Shown here piece after piece: positions 11,799 through 21,710 of a DNA stretch of 64,000 nucleotides; within the stretch, counting starts at the first letter, position 1, and every line of letters begins with the position of its first letter. Both the position numbers and the translations under genes were made by a program. This DNA comes from Brachynemurus nebulosus (lineage: Eukaryota; Arthropoda; Insecta; Neuroptera; Myrmeleontidae): NCBI GenBank assembly GCA_035578155.1, contig JAPWDM010000014.1:11201501-11265500 (forward strand), written 5' to 3'. The notes beneath the pieces were generated by a model, which searched no databases, had not been told where the DNA came from, and saw only the letters and a list, made by a program, of their open reading frames with translations.

Positions 11799-11941
11799 AA
11801 GTCAAAAACGTGATAAGATTGAGCGAAGAAAAGCAGAAAAATAAATGCGACTCAAATACTTGTTGTCCCCGATACGGTAAGTATTTGGGTCGCATTTATT
11901 TTTCTGCTTTTCTTCGCTCAATCTTATCACGTTTTTGACTT
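11799..11941. repeat. Near-perfect inverted repeat (62-bp arms, 19-bp loop)
   Basis: The left arm 11799-11860 and right arm 11880-11941 are reverse complements with a single mismatch, which would be a G-U wobble in RNA. Arm landmarks are GTCAAAAACGTGATAAGAT and GCAGAAAAATAAATGCGA on the left, with their complements on the right. The 19-base spacer contains TCCCCGATACGG. Transcription of either strand would give a long hairpin. The high identity of the arms implies recent origin or constraint. No terminal motif or target duplication identifies it as a known MITE. Confidence 0.9.
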
Positions 11942-12080
11942 TCCCTATTTCTTATGGGGTTCGATATTTTAACTTTGTTTTCCATTTGTCATGTTTGACA
12001 TCCAATTGCTTCAAAGGTTATGTCCATTTGATGTTTTGCTTTTGTCTCAGTTGTTTCACAATAAATTGAGTTTTTGAGTT

Positions 12081-12110
12081 CCTGAAGATGATCATTTAAA
12101 TGATCGAAAC
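12081..12110 (+). other. CTGAAGA-hairpin-GAAAC motif
   Basis: CCTGAAGATGATCATT, then AAATGATC, then GAAAC. The palindrome GATCATTTAAATGATC sits between CTGAAGA and GAAAC, the arrangement of a hammerhead ribozyme core around stem II. Related CCTGAAGATG...CGAAAC phrases occur in retroelement ends of animals, from general knowledge. Stems I and III are not evident, and one unpaired T follows CTGAAGA, so catalytic competence is doubtful. Confidence 0.3.
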
Positions 12111-12776
12111 ATGTAGAACAATTTTATTTTAATTTTTCTAATACTTTTCATGCAGGGTGCCGCAAAATTTTGAAATTGATCATTCATTTTCACCTGCAGT
12201 TGGGGTTTGATAATTTATTATTATTATTATCTTTCCTGTCTTTTCTATTATTTTTTGTTGTTTTTTTGCTCGCCAGTTTCGCCTTTCAGAAAATACTGGA
12301 CTCTTCTTGAGGTGGGCGCTTGGAGTAAAATCGTTCCAGAGCTCAAAGTCTGTAGGTAGTTACCCTCTGCACTCCAAAATAATAAGTTTCAAACTTTCAA
12401 TTGGTATAACTGAACAATTATTCTACCCTTGAGCCATTAGTACGATTTATGTTTACCATTTTCCGCTGTTAAATTTTATCTTAACATTATATTAACACCT
12501 ATGCGAAAATCGTCTGAAAACATCATGGAAACTTTCTATACGAAAATCACTCAGGCGGCGCTCACATTTACCATTTGTTTCTCAGCACTTCATAACTTTC
12601 AATACTCTCCGAGGCAATTGAAGCTCCAAATTCCATATAAAGTGTTTTATTCGATTTTCTATGGTTTTCAAAATGACCAAATCGAATTAATAGAATTTTT
12701 GATAACTGCCGCTAAGGCCATCGGCTAACTCAATGAGAGCAAATGTATTTCTTACAACTAAGAATGCCAATTATTA
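12111..12776. other. Non-coding stretch
   Basis: Contains a plus-strand open frame of 75 codons (12501-12728) with no recognisable motif, and TGGGCGCTTGGAG-type GC-richer text near 12310. No gene called. Confidence 0.35.
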
Positions 12777-12784
12777 CCTTAATT

Positions 12785-13071
12785 CAGGGCTTCCCAAATT
12801 GTGCGTCATACTCATAAAGTATCGCCAGGGACGCAACGATTAACTTACCAAAAAATGGGAAATAATTTTAATTAATTATTGTTTTTCCAACTAATTTTTT
12901 TTTCCTTTAGTTAGCTAGAAATTTCTCTTTTGTTGACTGAATCTTGTTGACTTTCGTTTTTTGGTAGTCACTTCTATTTTTGAGAGAAATTTTCAAATTC
13001 GGGACGCCACGCCACCGGATACGATTTGTATCTTAAGGACGCCGCAGGTCTAAATAGTTTGAGAAACTCTG
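12785..13071. mobile_element. hAT MITE with 8-bp target duplication (287 bp)
   Basis: Ends are CAGGGCTTCCCAAATT and, in reverse complement of the right end, CAGAGTTTCTCAAACT, so 12 of the first 16 bases agree. These ends resemble the widespread CAGGGGTTCTCAAACT type of hAT elements, from general knowledge. The flanks are CCTTAATT (12777-12784) and CTTTAATT (13072-13079), an 8-bp duplication with one change. The interior has paired GC-richer patches near both ends (CCAGGGACGC and GGACGCCGCAGG) and no coding frame, so it is non-autonomous. Confidence 0.85.
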
Positions 13072-13079
13072 CTTTAATT

Positions 13080-14027
13080 TGTAACTTCAAGCAAGTATTA
13101 TATTTTCCACTATTTATCCTCACCCAATAGTCCCTAAAAGGTTAATTGTAACAATGTAAATAAATATTATAGGAGTACTTTTTTTATACTAACCAATAAA
13201 TCAATAAAGTTAATATAGTTAATTAAGTCTTGTATCACCCAAACACTTCTATATCAACACCAGTGCAGTGTAGACAACGTCCTCCATCTATACCTACATA
13301 CCACATTCATTACGAATTATAGAAGGTCATAGAAAAAAATTGTTATGAAAACCAAATGGTGTAAAAGATCGTTACAGACCATTTACATTTCCACTGACAT
13401 TTCAAAATAGTGACAAAAGGGGATTGATGTACTTTAAATTACTCACCCTATAGATAAGATATACGTCATGATAATGTCTAAATTTTATTAAAATTGTAAA
13501 TGTTGCAAAAAATTATTAGGCTTACAGAATTTGAATGAAAATAGCAGTAAATATTATGTTATAATTTGAGAAACATGAAAGCGATAAAGGTAAATTTGGA
13601 AAACAGAATAGACGCTTTGGACGTGAAACTTCTGTAAATTCATTTGTGTAGTTAAGCCAAAATTTTGCGTAGAATTCCGTTTCGCTGTATTTGGACCACT
13701 AATGGGCCAATCGGGTCGAAACAACTAAATTTACATGGCCTATACACGCAAAATTTTTAGCTACCTTTGATCGAGATATGTCTAGAAAGCGTTTAAGAAA
13801 CTCTATTAAGACTTCTACATTAATTATTCCAACAACAACCAAAATTTCACAACAATGTCGATATATCTGAAGCGAAAGTATGCTCAGAATTGAAGGGAAC
13901 AAGTAGTAGAAAGATGTGTGTATCCAGATGAACTCAAAAAGTATTCAAAGTTTGCCATCGTGCAAGCAACAGAGTTACGGTGTCGAAAAAGATTAGTGGT
14001 AGAGTCAAATTCAACTTCTATCGCACA
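13080..14027. other. AT-rich non-coding stretch
   Basis: Unique-looking. A 67-codon minus frame at 13699-13902 has no motif. Nothing else recognised. Confidence 0.35.
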
Positions 14028-14035
14028 CAGTGTAC

Positions 14036-14614
14036 TAGGGATGATCGATATTCATCGATGGTAGGAAAACATCGATGTTTAGCGGGAAAACACCGATGTA
14101 AAAACATCAATGTTATGTCCTCGATAACATCGACACATCGATGTTACGAGAATAATATCGAAACATCGATTTTACTCTAAGCTATTATCCAGTATTTAAA
14201 GAGTCCTGTAGCTGATTAAAAACAAGATCCATTACTTTATGGCCAGTTCTAGGAACCACTTATCCAAACTTGAAAAAAATTGCCATTAAATATTTGTGTT
14301 GCACAGCAACTTCAACAGCTTCAGAGAGACATTTTTAAAAAACTGAGCAGCATTTGTATCAACAAAGGAACAGATTAAAAGGGAAACTTCTAACAAAGTG
14401 ACGTTTTTGCAAAGTGTACCAAATAAATACTGGCGATGTTCATTTTTAATAAATAAAATAATAGATTATAATGGTTATTTATTTTGCTACATAAACATCG
14501 ATGTTTTCGAACATCGATTTTTTTTTCTTTCGATATATATCGTATACCGATACTCTTGAATCGATGTTGACATCGATGTCAACATCGATGATTTTCTAAT
14601 ATCGATCATCCCTA
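14036..14614 (+). mobile_element. hAT element derivative (579 bp) with transposase relic
   Basis: It begins TAGGGATGATCGATATT and ends AATATCGATCATCCCTA, a perfect inverted terminus of about 17 bp. The flanks are CAGTGTAC (14028-14035) and CAGTGGAC (14615-14622), an 8-bp duplication with one substitution. Both subterminal regions are packed with ACATCGATGT palindromes (about 14050-14172 and 14495-14590), plausible transposase-binding repeats. The central part retains the hATC dimerisation end of a transposase (separate entry), so this is an internally deleted copy of a once autonomous element rather than an unrelated MITE. Confidence 0.9.
14225..14401 (+). pseudogene. hAT transposase C-terminal (hATC) relic
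   Basis: In the frame of 14261 the translation reads YPNLKKIAIKYLCC, then TATSTASERHF, a stop, then KTEQHLYQQRNRLKG before a TGA at 14399. The order YP-x-L, A-x-KYL, ATS-x-x-SER-x-F and RNRL is the signature of the hATC dimerisation region at the C-terminus of hAT-superfamily transposases, where it helps the enzyme oligomerise in the nucleus. One in-frame stop sits just after SERHF, where a Ser is usual. Upstream, an LWP tract six residues before YP fits the family. The DDE/RNase H core and BED zinc finger are absent. The gene is dead and lies inside the 579-bp element with matching TIRs and 8-bp duplication, which independently supports the hAT assignment. Confidence 0.85.
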
Positions 14615-14622
14615 CAGTGGAC

Positions 14623-15592
14623 CTACACCTTTTACCAACGAAGTATCTTCGATATATGGGAGTGCTTATTTATTAAAAATAGAGTGAACTGTTATCTTGG
14701 TGAAAATTTCGATAAAACTTTCTTTAACCATTTCAAATTTAAACAGAAAAACTTGCCGAAATTAGATTGTAGATAATTTCACTTTGTGAAAATTATGATA
14801 AAAATTTAACAACTTATATAGGTACTTTATCATAAGAAAACTTGTACACAAATATTCACATTGAAAAATTTTAAGGATACCTACAATAATTCTCTACAAC
14901 ATTATAATTATGCTAAAATTTTAATTTTTTTTAAATATGTATGTTTTTATACAAACACAGACTTTTACGACAAACGCTACATGGGAAGTGGTGGTGTATC
15001 TCTACAAGAAAAATTAAAGTAGCAATAATAATTTTTGATGATATTTTGGCAACGAACATATATCGTTCTGTTACCCGAACCCATGCCACTTACGCGACCC
15101 ATTTCATTATTAGTTTAGGCTATTTATCACATTTTATTATCTCTATTATGTTAAATGTATCAAATAGGTATATACAGAGCGAATCAAAAATTACATTATA
15201 TTTGTATGACTGTATAGAAAAATTTTTGAATTCTATTCTCAAAAAGTAAATGGTACAAACTGTTTTTTTTTAAACATTGTAGGGCAATTTTTGACTGAGA
15301 TGCAGTCTCTTGAAAAAAAGTAAAACTTTATTTCAAATATAAGTTGGGATTGAAGCCCCGGATTAATTACCGCCATGAGGCCCGCTTCAGCGCTCTACGA
15401 TCCTAAGCCTTGGAAACATTGAATTTCCCTGTCAATATTTTTGTCTTCCCTATTATTTCCTCGAAAAAAAAAACACCTATAGATACATATTTATGCATGC
15501 CTCATAAAATCAGCACATACTATGCGAAGTGTTTGTTACTTAATTTATAGTCCCAATATTCATTCACAATATGACTTCTTGCCTTGAGTATA
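14623..15592. other. AT-rich non-coding stretch
   Basis: A 102-codon plus frame (14941-15249) has hydrophobic and basic stretches but no motif, and its codon make-up is typical of AT-rich noise. Around 15355-15410 there is a GC-richer patch (GAAGCCCCGG, ATGAGGCCCGC). No gene called. Confidence 0.35.
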
Positions 15593-16514
15593 CAGCAATC
15601 CCCCGAAGAACACGATTAATTGGTTCCGTGTTCTTTGAAACCGTGTAATTCGAGACCACCAAAAGATAGGCATTTTTTATTACAAGTGTGAAAATAAAAA
15701 AATATAAAAAAACATTCCGTTTAATTTGCAAGTTGTCGGTATTCCAAACATATTGCGACTGTTAAAACCTACTTTTCGTTATCGAAAATTATCGATAACG
15801 GACTACTTATCATAAATTGGTTATAATTGTTTAATTTAAGCTCTATTAGTCCCTCTGATTTGGTTACCAATAGAATATTTTCGAAAAAATTAGTTTTCGA
15901 TACTTTTCGTAAAGTTACGAAAAATATCGAAAACTAATTTTTTCGAAAATATGCTATTGGTGACTAAATCAATGGAGCTAACAGAGCCTAAAGAAACCAG
16001 TTATAACCAATCGATGATAAGTTACGTGGTATCGATAATTTTACGTCTACGTAAACTTTTGATGGTAAATATCTCGTAAACGGTGCGTCGTAGCGAAAAA
16101 ATAACGAAATTTTTGAAGGCTTAAGGGAAGCAAGTTATGGGTATTCCGAACATATTGAGACTGTCAAAACCTAATTTTCGTTATCGAAAATTATCGATGT
16201 CGAAAATAACATTTTGAAAATTTAAATATGTAAATTTCTACATATTCTTTATCATTTCTATTATAAAATTCTCAAAAATTTTAGTAGTTTTTATTTCCAG
16301 CATTTTTCTTTTATAATGACAGATTCAATTACCACGATTTTTATTCGTGTAAATCGAATCCACATGTGATATACATATTCCTGTACATTGAGGACTGATG
16401 TAACTTTATATCAAATACATAATATGTACTTAAAAATCGTGTTGTTTGAAACCGTGTAATTCGGGGGAAGGGTACCCGTGTTCTTCGAGTACCGTGTTCT
16501 TCGGGGGATGCCTG
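15593..16514. mobile_element. pogo/Tigger-like TA-inserting element (922 bp)
   Basis: The left end is CAGCAATCCCCCGAAGAACA and the right end in reverse complement is CAGGCATCCCCCGAAGAACA: 18 of 20 bases agree. TA lies on both sides (15591-15592 and 16515-16516). CAG-initial ends with a TA duplication fit pogo/Tigger-like members of the Tc1/mariner group. Copies of the terminal motif recur inside: CCGTGTTCTTTGAAACCGTG near 15627, ACCGTGTAATTCGGGGG near 16452 and CCGTGTTCTTCGGGGG at the right end. No transposase frame remains. The middle contains a large palindrome (separate entry). Confidence 0.85.
15729..16199. repeat. Palindrome and direct repeat inside the pogo-like element
   Basis: Arms at about 15775-15912 and 15915-16045 are imperfect reverse complements centred on CGTAA-AG-TTACG, with matching blocks such as TTTTCGAAAAAATTAGTTTT and TTGGTTATAA. 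In addition, a direct repeat of about 68 bp (15729-15797 and 16131-16199; CAAGTTGTCGGTATTCC and CAAGTTATGGGTATTCC) brackets the palindrome. This looks like a second, foldback-type insertion or a partial duplication within the outer element. Confidence 0.75.
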
Positions 16515-16516
16515 TA

Positions 16517-16730
16517 GCTTGGTAGTAAGTTGTGGAATGGTTCGGTAGGTTGACGGGTACAGTATAAGGACACTCACTCACTATCTCCGTGGTATGGTTT
16601 GTTGGTTGCCAGATGATGTCAACGACGTCGACACCACGACGCTTCTCTCCAACGCTTTTGCTGACAATGAGCGTCATATCGTCACAGTGATGCCTTATTG
16701 CTTGTGCACTCCGTCGTTTGCGACGTAGGA
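16517..16730. other. GC-richer island, open on both strands
   Basis: Composition rises well above the surroundings from about 16520 to 16730. On the plus strand an open frame of about 44 codons starts at 16597 (MVCWLPDDVNDVDTT) and ends with TAG at 16729-16731. On the minus strand a frame starts with ATG at 16677 (MTLIVSKSVGEKRRGVDVVD) and meets A-GTGAGTG, a good 5' splice-site match, near 16580. Either could be a real exon or a captured fragment. I recognise neither protein. The element to the left ends 1-2 bp away. Confidence 0.3.
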
Positions 16731-17357
16731 TTTAATGATGTATATGATTACAACTAAATAATTTAACATTGGAATATGTCGTAGTCTGTAGTCTTTGTAT
16801 ATGTATATTTATGTGTAGTACACCGTTAAAGTAAATGAGGTGTAAAATTCTTGTCGAATTGTCATTGACAGATAATTTAATTAATTTTTATTGTATGTAC
16901 ATTTATACAATTTTTTCACAGTGTATTTGACTTGAATGGATCCGAATGGGTGGGTGCATGTAGATACATATTATGTTTAGAAATTGAGACGTTTTTGTAA
17001 ATTAAATTTTTTTGATGCAATCGAAATACAAACAAAAAAATCTTAGTCTCTTGAATGAATCTTGGATTTATTATATTGAATGATACAAAGTAGGTAGTTT
17101 TTATTTTAATTACGAAGTAATTTTCTATGTTGTACAAATTACTTACTGGTATCGGACGTCTTCTAAATATGAGTTTTCTCTTAGTTATAGTATTTTTCTT
17201 TAAAATCAGATATTTGATTACGGTTTCAATTTCTAACCAGAATTTTCATTTCCACGCATTCATAATTGGACATTTCTCTGTCAAATATTTTCATTATATT
17301 TTTTCAACCACTCGAATGTAAATTATCCTTTACATAGCAGCAAACTTGACACGCAAA
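16731..17357. other. AT-rich non-coding stretch
   Basis: Short overlapping frames on both strands, no motif, no repeat boundary recognised. Confidence 0.35.
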
Positions 17358-17525
17358 CAGATCCGACGAGAGGAGGGAGTAGCCGGGGTTAAAATTAGGG
17401 CCCGTAAACGTCGGTAGGAAAAAAATTAAAACAGCTTTTTTTTGCTAGTCGCCTATATTTTCGGGAAAAAATTTTTACAAAATTTGATTTATTTCCTGGA
17501 CCCGCCATTTCTCTCCTCGGTCCTG
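17358..17525. mobile_element. hAT-like MITE, CAGGGCCGGC family, reverse copy
   Basis: Begins CAGATCCGACGAGAGG; the right end in reverse complement is CAGGACCGAGGAGAGAAATG followed by GCGGGTCC. This matches the 6621 element read from its left end (CAGGGCCGGCGAAGGAAATG then ACGGGCC), so the copy is in the opposite orientation. At 168 bp its length is close to 185. No convincing target duplication. Confidence 0.55.
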
Positions 17526-17739
17526 TACCTATAAACAACATTTACTATCTTATTCTCTGGTCACTGTGTAGTTACAAAAAATATCAAGTCAAAAAATATC
17601 TTTACGTAAGTTCCTGTAAGCACATAATTATGTAATTGCGTACCTCAGAAATTCAGAAAAGCTAGGCCAAGGATCAATTAGAATGTGTTACCAAGATATA
17701 TTAACTTCCCCGAAGAATTTTTATTTCCATTCCACCGAC

Positions 17740-17898
17740 TTAAAAATCTGCTAGAAAAACTCTTTTTTTCTTTCCTCTTTTAGCTAATTTCCATTCTAGA
17801 AATTCAGCTATTACAGCAGCTCTTATGCGAAGACCTAAGTCCGGGACTATGACAGATATTTGTTTTGGCGCCTCTAGAACCCGGAAATCTATTTCACT

Positions 17899-17984
<86 letters not shown>

Positions 17985-18600
17985 ATATGTAAAAAACGTT
18001 TATGTGTGTACACGGTAATTCTCGAACGAAACGTTTAATGCTTATGAAATTTGGTACGATAAGCTTTTAAAACATTGTACTAAGTGAACTAGCTTTTAAA
18101 AAAAATTAAGAAATTTGCTGAATTTTTTTACAATAAGTGTTTCATCGTTTTAGCAATTCTTTTCTAGATAAAACACGTGCTAGTTAGTTATTCAATATGT
18201 ATGTATGTGTTATAATAACAATAGCTCTGTCTCATCTTTTTAAATTAAAATTAGCCAGATTTTTTAAGAGTACGTTATAGAAAGGAAATTTTTGTATGAT
18301 TTCCTTCTTTAGAGAGAAAATAAAATTTATGTATATTTACATACCAAGAAAAAAATCGAAAACTATAGTTATGTCATGTAATAATATGTTGTTAAATGGA
18401 TATATGCTACACTATATGAGATTCGTTAGGGTCCTGAGGACCCAAAAGCGCAAAAAATACTAAACTAATTTTGAAAATTGTTTCACTGTTAAAAAGCTAA
18501 ACTATTTTAAATGGATACAGGTCTTAGATGAGATTCGCCAGTGCTCAATAGTTGGAAATTCGCTATGTTATGCAGATGCTGTGACAGGAATATTTTGTTT
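17740..18600 (+). repeat. (TA)n-core family, copy 2
   Basis: Left module about 17770-17903: ATTCAGCTATTACAGC, CCGGGACTATGACAG, CCTCTAGAACCCGG, TTCACTAAAA. Then a (TA)n array at 17904-17981 (about 78 bp). The right module begins with a decayed GTAATTCTCGAACGAAACG near 18014 and ends GCTATGTTATGCAG...GTGACAGG at about 18555-18592. Between them lies about 200 bp (18400-18600) also found inverted at 45645-45830. Non-coding. Confidence 0.7.
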
Positions 18601-18679
18601 ATTGATATTTATCAAAATCCACATTCGGATTTGGGGATTATGAAAATAAAAATACTTCGAAAATGCTGATTACTACTTA

Positions 18680-18859
18680 CCTCGGAAACAAAATACAGAA
18701 ACAGAATTTGAAACCCAAATTTCTGCTTCTAATGGTTTTTAGCGAATTTTCAGAATGGAATTCAGCTATTACAGCCACTGTCATGACTCGAATTGAGCCG
18801 GGGACTATGGCAGAAATTTGTTTTGAGATCTCTAGAAACTGAAAATTGTATTCACTAAA

Positions 18860-18922
<63 letters not shown>

Positions 18923-19215
18923 TTAGTGAATACTAGTTCCAGTTTCTAGGACCTCTAGGATCCGCACGATAACTCTCGAACGAAATGTCTTACTGTTACA
19001 AAATTTGGTGAAAATATTGGAAGTCCCAAACCGTTGGACGAGTTCATTAACCAAACACGTCCGATACCCAGAACATGGCTTTTTTGGCAATTTTCGTGAA
19101 AGAAATTTGTTTTTTGCCAAAATTTCCCCTTATTCAAAAATTTTTGCGACTTTTTTTACACCATTGAAACGGGGAATCACATAAAAAAGTTATTAAACTA
19201 TATATTATTCTATGT
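18680..19215 (+). repeat. (TA)n-core family, copy 3
   Basis: Same modular order as copy 2: TTTAGCGAATTTTC, ATTCAGCTATTACAGCCACT, GAGCCGGGGACTATGGCAG, CTCTAGAAACTG, then ATTCACTAAA (18850-18859), a (TA)n array at 18862-18918, and TTTAGTGAAT (18922-18931), which is the exact inverse of the flank. Next is CGATAACTCTCGAACGAAA, GAAGTCCCAAACCGTTGGAC and CCAAAATTTCCCCTTATTC. Minus-strand frames at 18923-19137 are a by-product of this conserved repeat, which recurs at 45.9 and 55.9 kb. Confidence 0.8.
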
Positions 19216-20524
19216 CAACTAGTTCTACGTCAACGGTTCTCAAAATTTATGAAGAAAGTTAAAAAAAAAATTGTGTTCAAATAGATGGTATAAATTAAAG
19301 TTCTTTTCCTGTTTGTCCCCTTAAATTAAAAAATGTAATGCTAACAAAGAAAAGTGCATTTAAATTTTTAAAGTTTTAAAGTTGTATAAGTATATAGATA
19401 CAAGTGATACAACACAGGAAAAACTATTCGTAGTTTGGGAACACTAAGCTTACAATGTCAAAGAGTTTATAATGAAGGGTTAGAAAATTTTTCACTCCCT
19501 AATTTGAGAGGATTTGAGTTAAAGTGTTAATTTCGAAATTTCGGTTAAGGCAACAAAAGGTTGGGAAACACAATTCTGCACAGATGGGATAGAAAACGTA
19601 AAAGTCTATTTTAATTCTGTTCGATAAGTATCTAACTATACCTCCTATTTTTCCATAAAGGTATCGCCCAATTTTAACAACCTTTTACCCCGGTTATCAT
19701 AAAACATTCATATTTATCTATTTGAAAGAAAAATAATTGTTTTGACATGAAATTCATATTGAAATAACAATTTAAAATATAGTAATTTATTAAATCATTT
19801 CCCCCCACTACCATTTCCCCGCCGAAAATATTATGGCGACGATGGGATCGGTTGTCGTCAAGTCAATATTGTGGAATGGAAAAACGGCAAAATTTGTCAT
19901 CTTAAATTTTATGTTGATATATGATATGATATTAAATATAAAATAATTTAAAATTTGATTTTACTGTTCTATATATTACTGTTCACGATGATTATAAGTC
20001 ACGAACGAAAATCACTAAAATTAAACGGAAAACAAAAACAAAATGAAAAAAAAATGGAAAACGATTTGAATTAATAGGAATTGAAAATATAAAATCATTT
20101 ACATGTACAGTTTATTTCACAAGATATAACCAACCCTAAACAAAATCGTGAGACAATTGTATATATATGTATACACAGGTATATTCATTTGTTTACAGGA
20201 AAAACAGAAGACGTTGTGTGAAACAACAAATGAACGTTGACAATATGAGTGAAATTTCTTAAGGTAATGATCAAGATCTTTTCCCAATTAAGTTGAGCGT
20301 CCACTCAACGCGGTGATACGCCACATGAAATTTTTTAAGGCAAAATCCGTTCATATGCATTCGTAGAACACATATTGTTTTTAGTTATTATAAATTTTTT
20401 TAAATTTTAATGGAATCAGTCTCAAATTCACTTAATTAATTTTGATATACTGAAGTGTAAAGATAAAATACAGACTCCAAAAATACAAGTGATTGAAATT
20501 TTTCAGATTTGATATTCACCAATT
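19216..20524. other. Non-coding stretch, partly less AT-rich
   Basis: From 19795 to 19885 there is a unique-looking GC-richer patch (CCCGCCGAAAATATTATGG, CGACGATGGGATCGG), and near 20285-20325 another (TTGAGCGTCCACTCAACGCGG, a hairpin of TTGAG and CTCAA). No reading frame. Conserved non-coding DNA cannot be judged without comparison. Confidence 0.3.
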
Positions 20525-20616
20525 GCTGTACCGTCCACTAGGTTAGTAGAGCGGTGCCGTACAATTCCAACCTCAAGTCCCGAGGGATCTTCACGACCTT
20601 CTACCGTGCTAGTGGA
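20525..20616 (+). repeat. Possible tRNA-derived SINE head (weak)
   Basis: TAGGTTAGTAGAGCGG (A-box-like) is followed about 27 bp later by CCTCAAGTCCCGAGG (B-box-like). GTCCACTAG near 20533 and CTAGTGGAC near 20607 form an inverted pair closing the segment. Both promoter boxes deviate from consensus, and no A-rich tail or duplication is visible. Confidence 0.25.
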
Positions 20617-21154
20617 CACACCTACACTTTTTATGTAAATGTATTTGTTTTAAGAGTGGAATTGCGCCACTCTGTAGACTTAGTGGATACCAACTTAGTT
20701 GCTACGTTTTACTCAGGACCGTGTAGAGAAACGTTAAGCCCCGGGACATGAAAAATTTTTGAATTTTTTTTAAAAAACACAGTCGACGAGCAAAAATAAT
20801 CGTTTGTACTTTTGCTCGGGCCTCTTACCAGTGGTTCTGAGCCCTCTATTTGGGTCTTTGGCTGCAGCCCCGGCTGCTCCCCCTTTCACGTCGTTTAATG
20901 TTCTTACGTAAGGAAAACTAAACACACCCGATCAACACCTAATTCTATAAACTTTATATGATACCAGATTCATCTCTGGTTCCCAAGAAACTTCTATATT
21001 TACGTAAATGAATTTTTTTCAGTTTTCAGGTCAAATAAATGATATTTGATATCTTCTGAAAAACCACTTAGGATAAAGGTTAAATTTCTAAATTTTAATC
21101 AATATTTCTAGTATTTTATAGCCTTGTAACAAATAATCTGCTACTATTCGGTAT
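20617..21154. other. Non-coding stretch with hAT-like debris
   Basis: From 20712 to about 20890, text such as TTGCTCGGGCCTCTTACC, CTATTTGGGTC and CCCCGGCTGCTCC resembles the right half of the CAGGGCCGGC family (6621, 34468), but ends cannot be placed. Confidence 0.3.
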
Positions 21155-21710
21155 CCATACTATTCGGCCATTTTTGTATATTCGGTCGAATTAATATACC
21201 ATATTCGGTCGAATATCGAATGATAAAGAAAACGAAGTCTTACTTAAAGCAAACAGCAAAATTTTTTCCTAGCTACTACTAAAATTAAATACCGAAAACA
21301 GAGTAATATTAATGTTATACTCCAAAAGTATTATACTAAATAATAGTTATTTTTTCGACACTTAAAAAAAAATTTAAAAATGTAGTTAATATTTTTTAAT
21401 ACTTTGTCTATGATTTCATTTGTGCCAAATTATGGAAAAACAAAATTAAGTACACAAATTTTCGCGTCATAATTGGTTAATGGGGTTGTCATATAGTGAA
21501 GTTATAATCGCTTGGGATATAATTTGAAACGCCTTGTTTAATATTTTAAACATCAACAAATAATAAAGATATTTTGAAAAAATATGCAAAAATATAGACC
21601 AATTGATCATATATTACGCAATCTTTACTTTTACTTTTAATTTTTTACCCACCAAAAACACCGAACAATATTCACTGAATATTCGATGTTCGCCAACGGC
21701 CGATTAGTTT
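21155..21710. mobile_element. Degenerate TIR element, CTATTCGGCC ends
   Basis: The left side has CTATTCGGCCATTTTTG followed by TATTCGGTCGAAT repeats. The right side in reverse complement reads CTAATCGGCCGTTGGCGAA, then CATCGAATATTCAG and GTTCGGTG. Subterminal ATTCGG repeats at both ends resemble hAT-type structure. No target duplication can be read and no transposase frame remains. The assignment is tentative. Confidence 0.4.
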
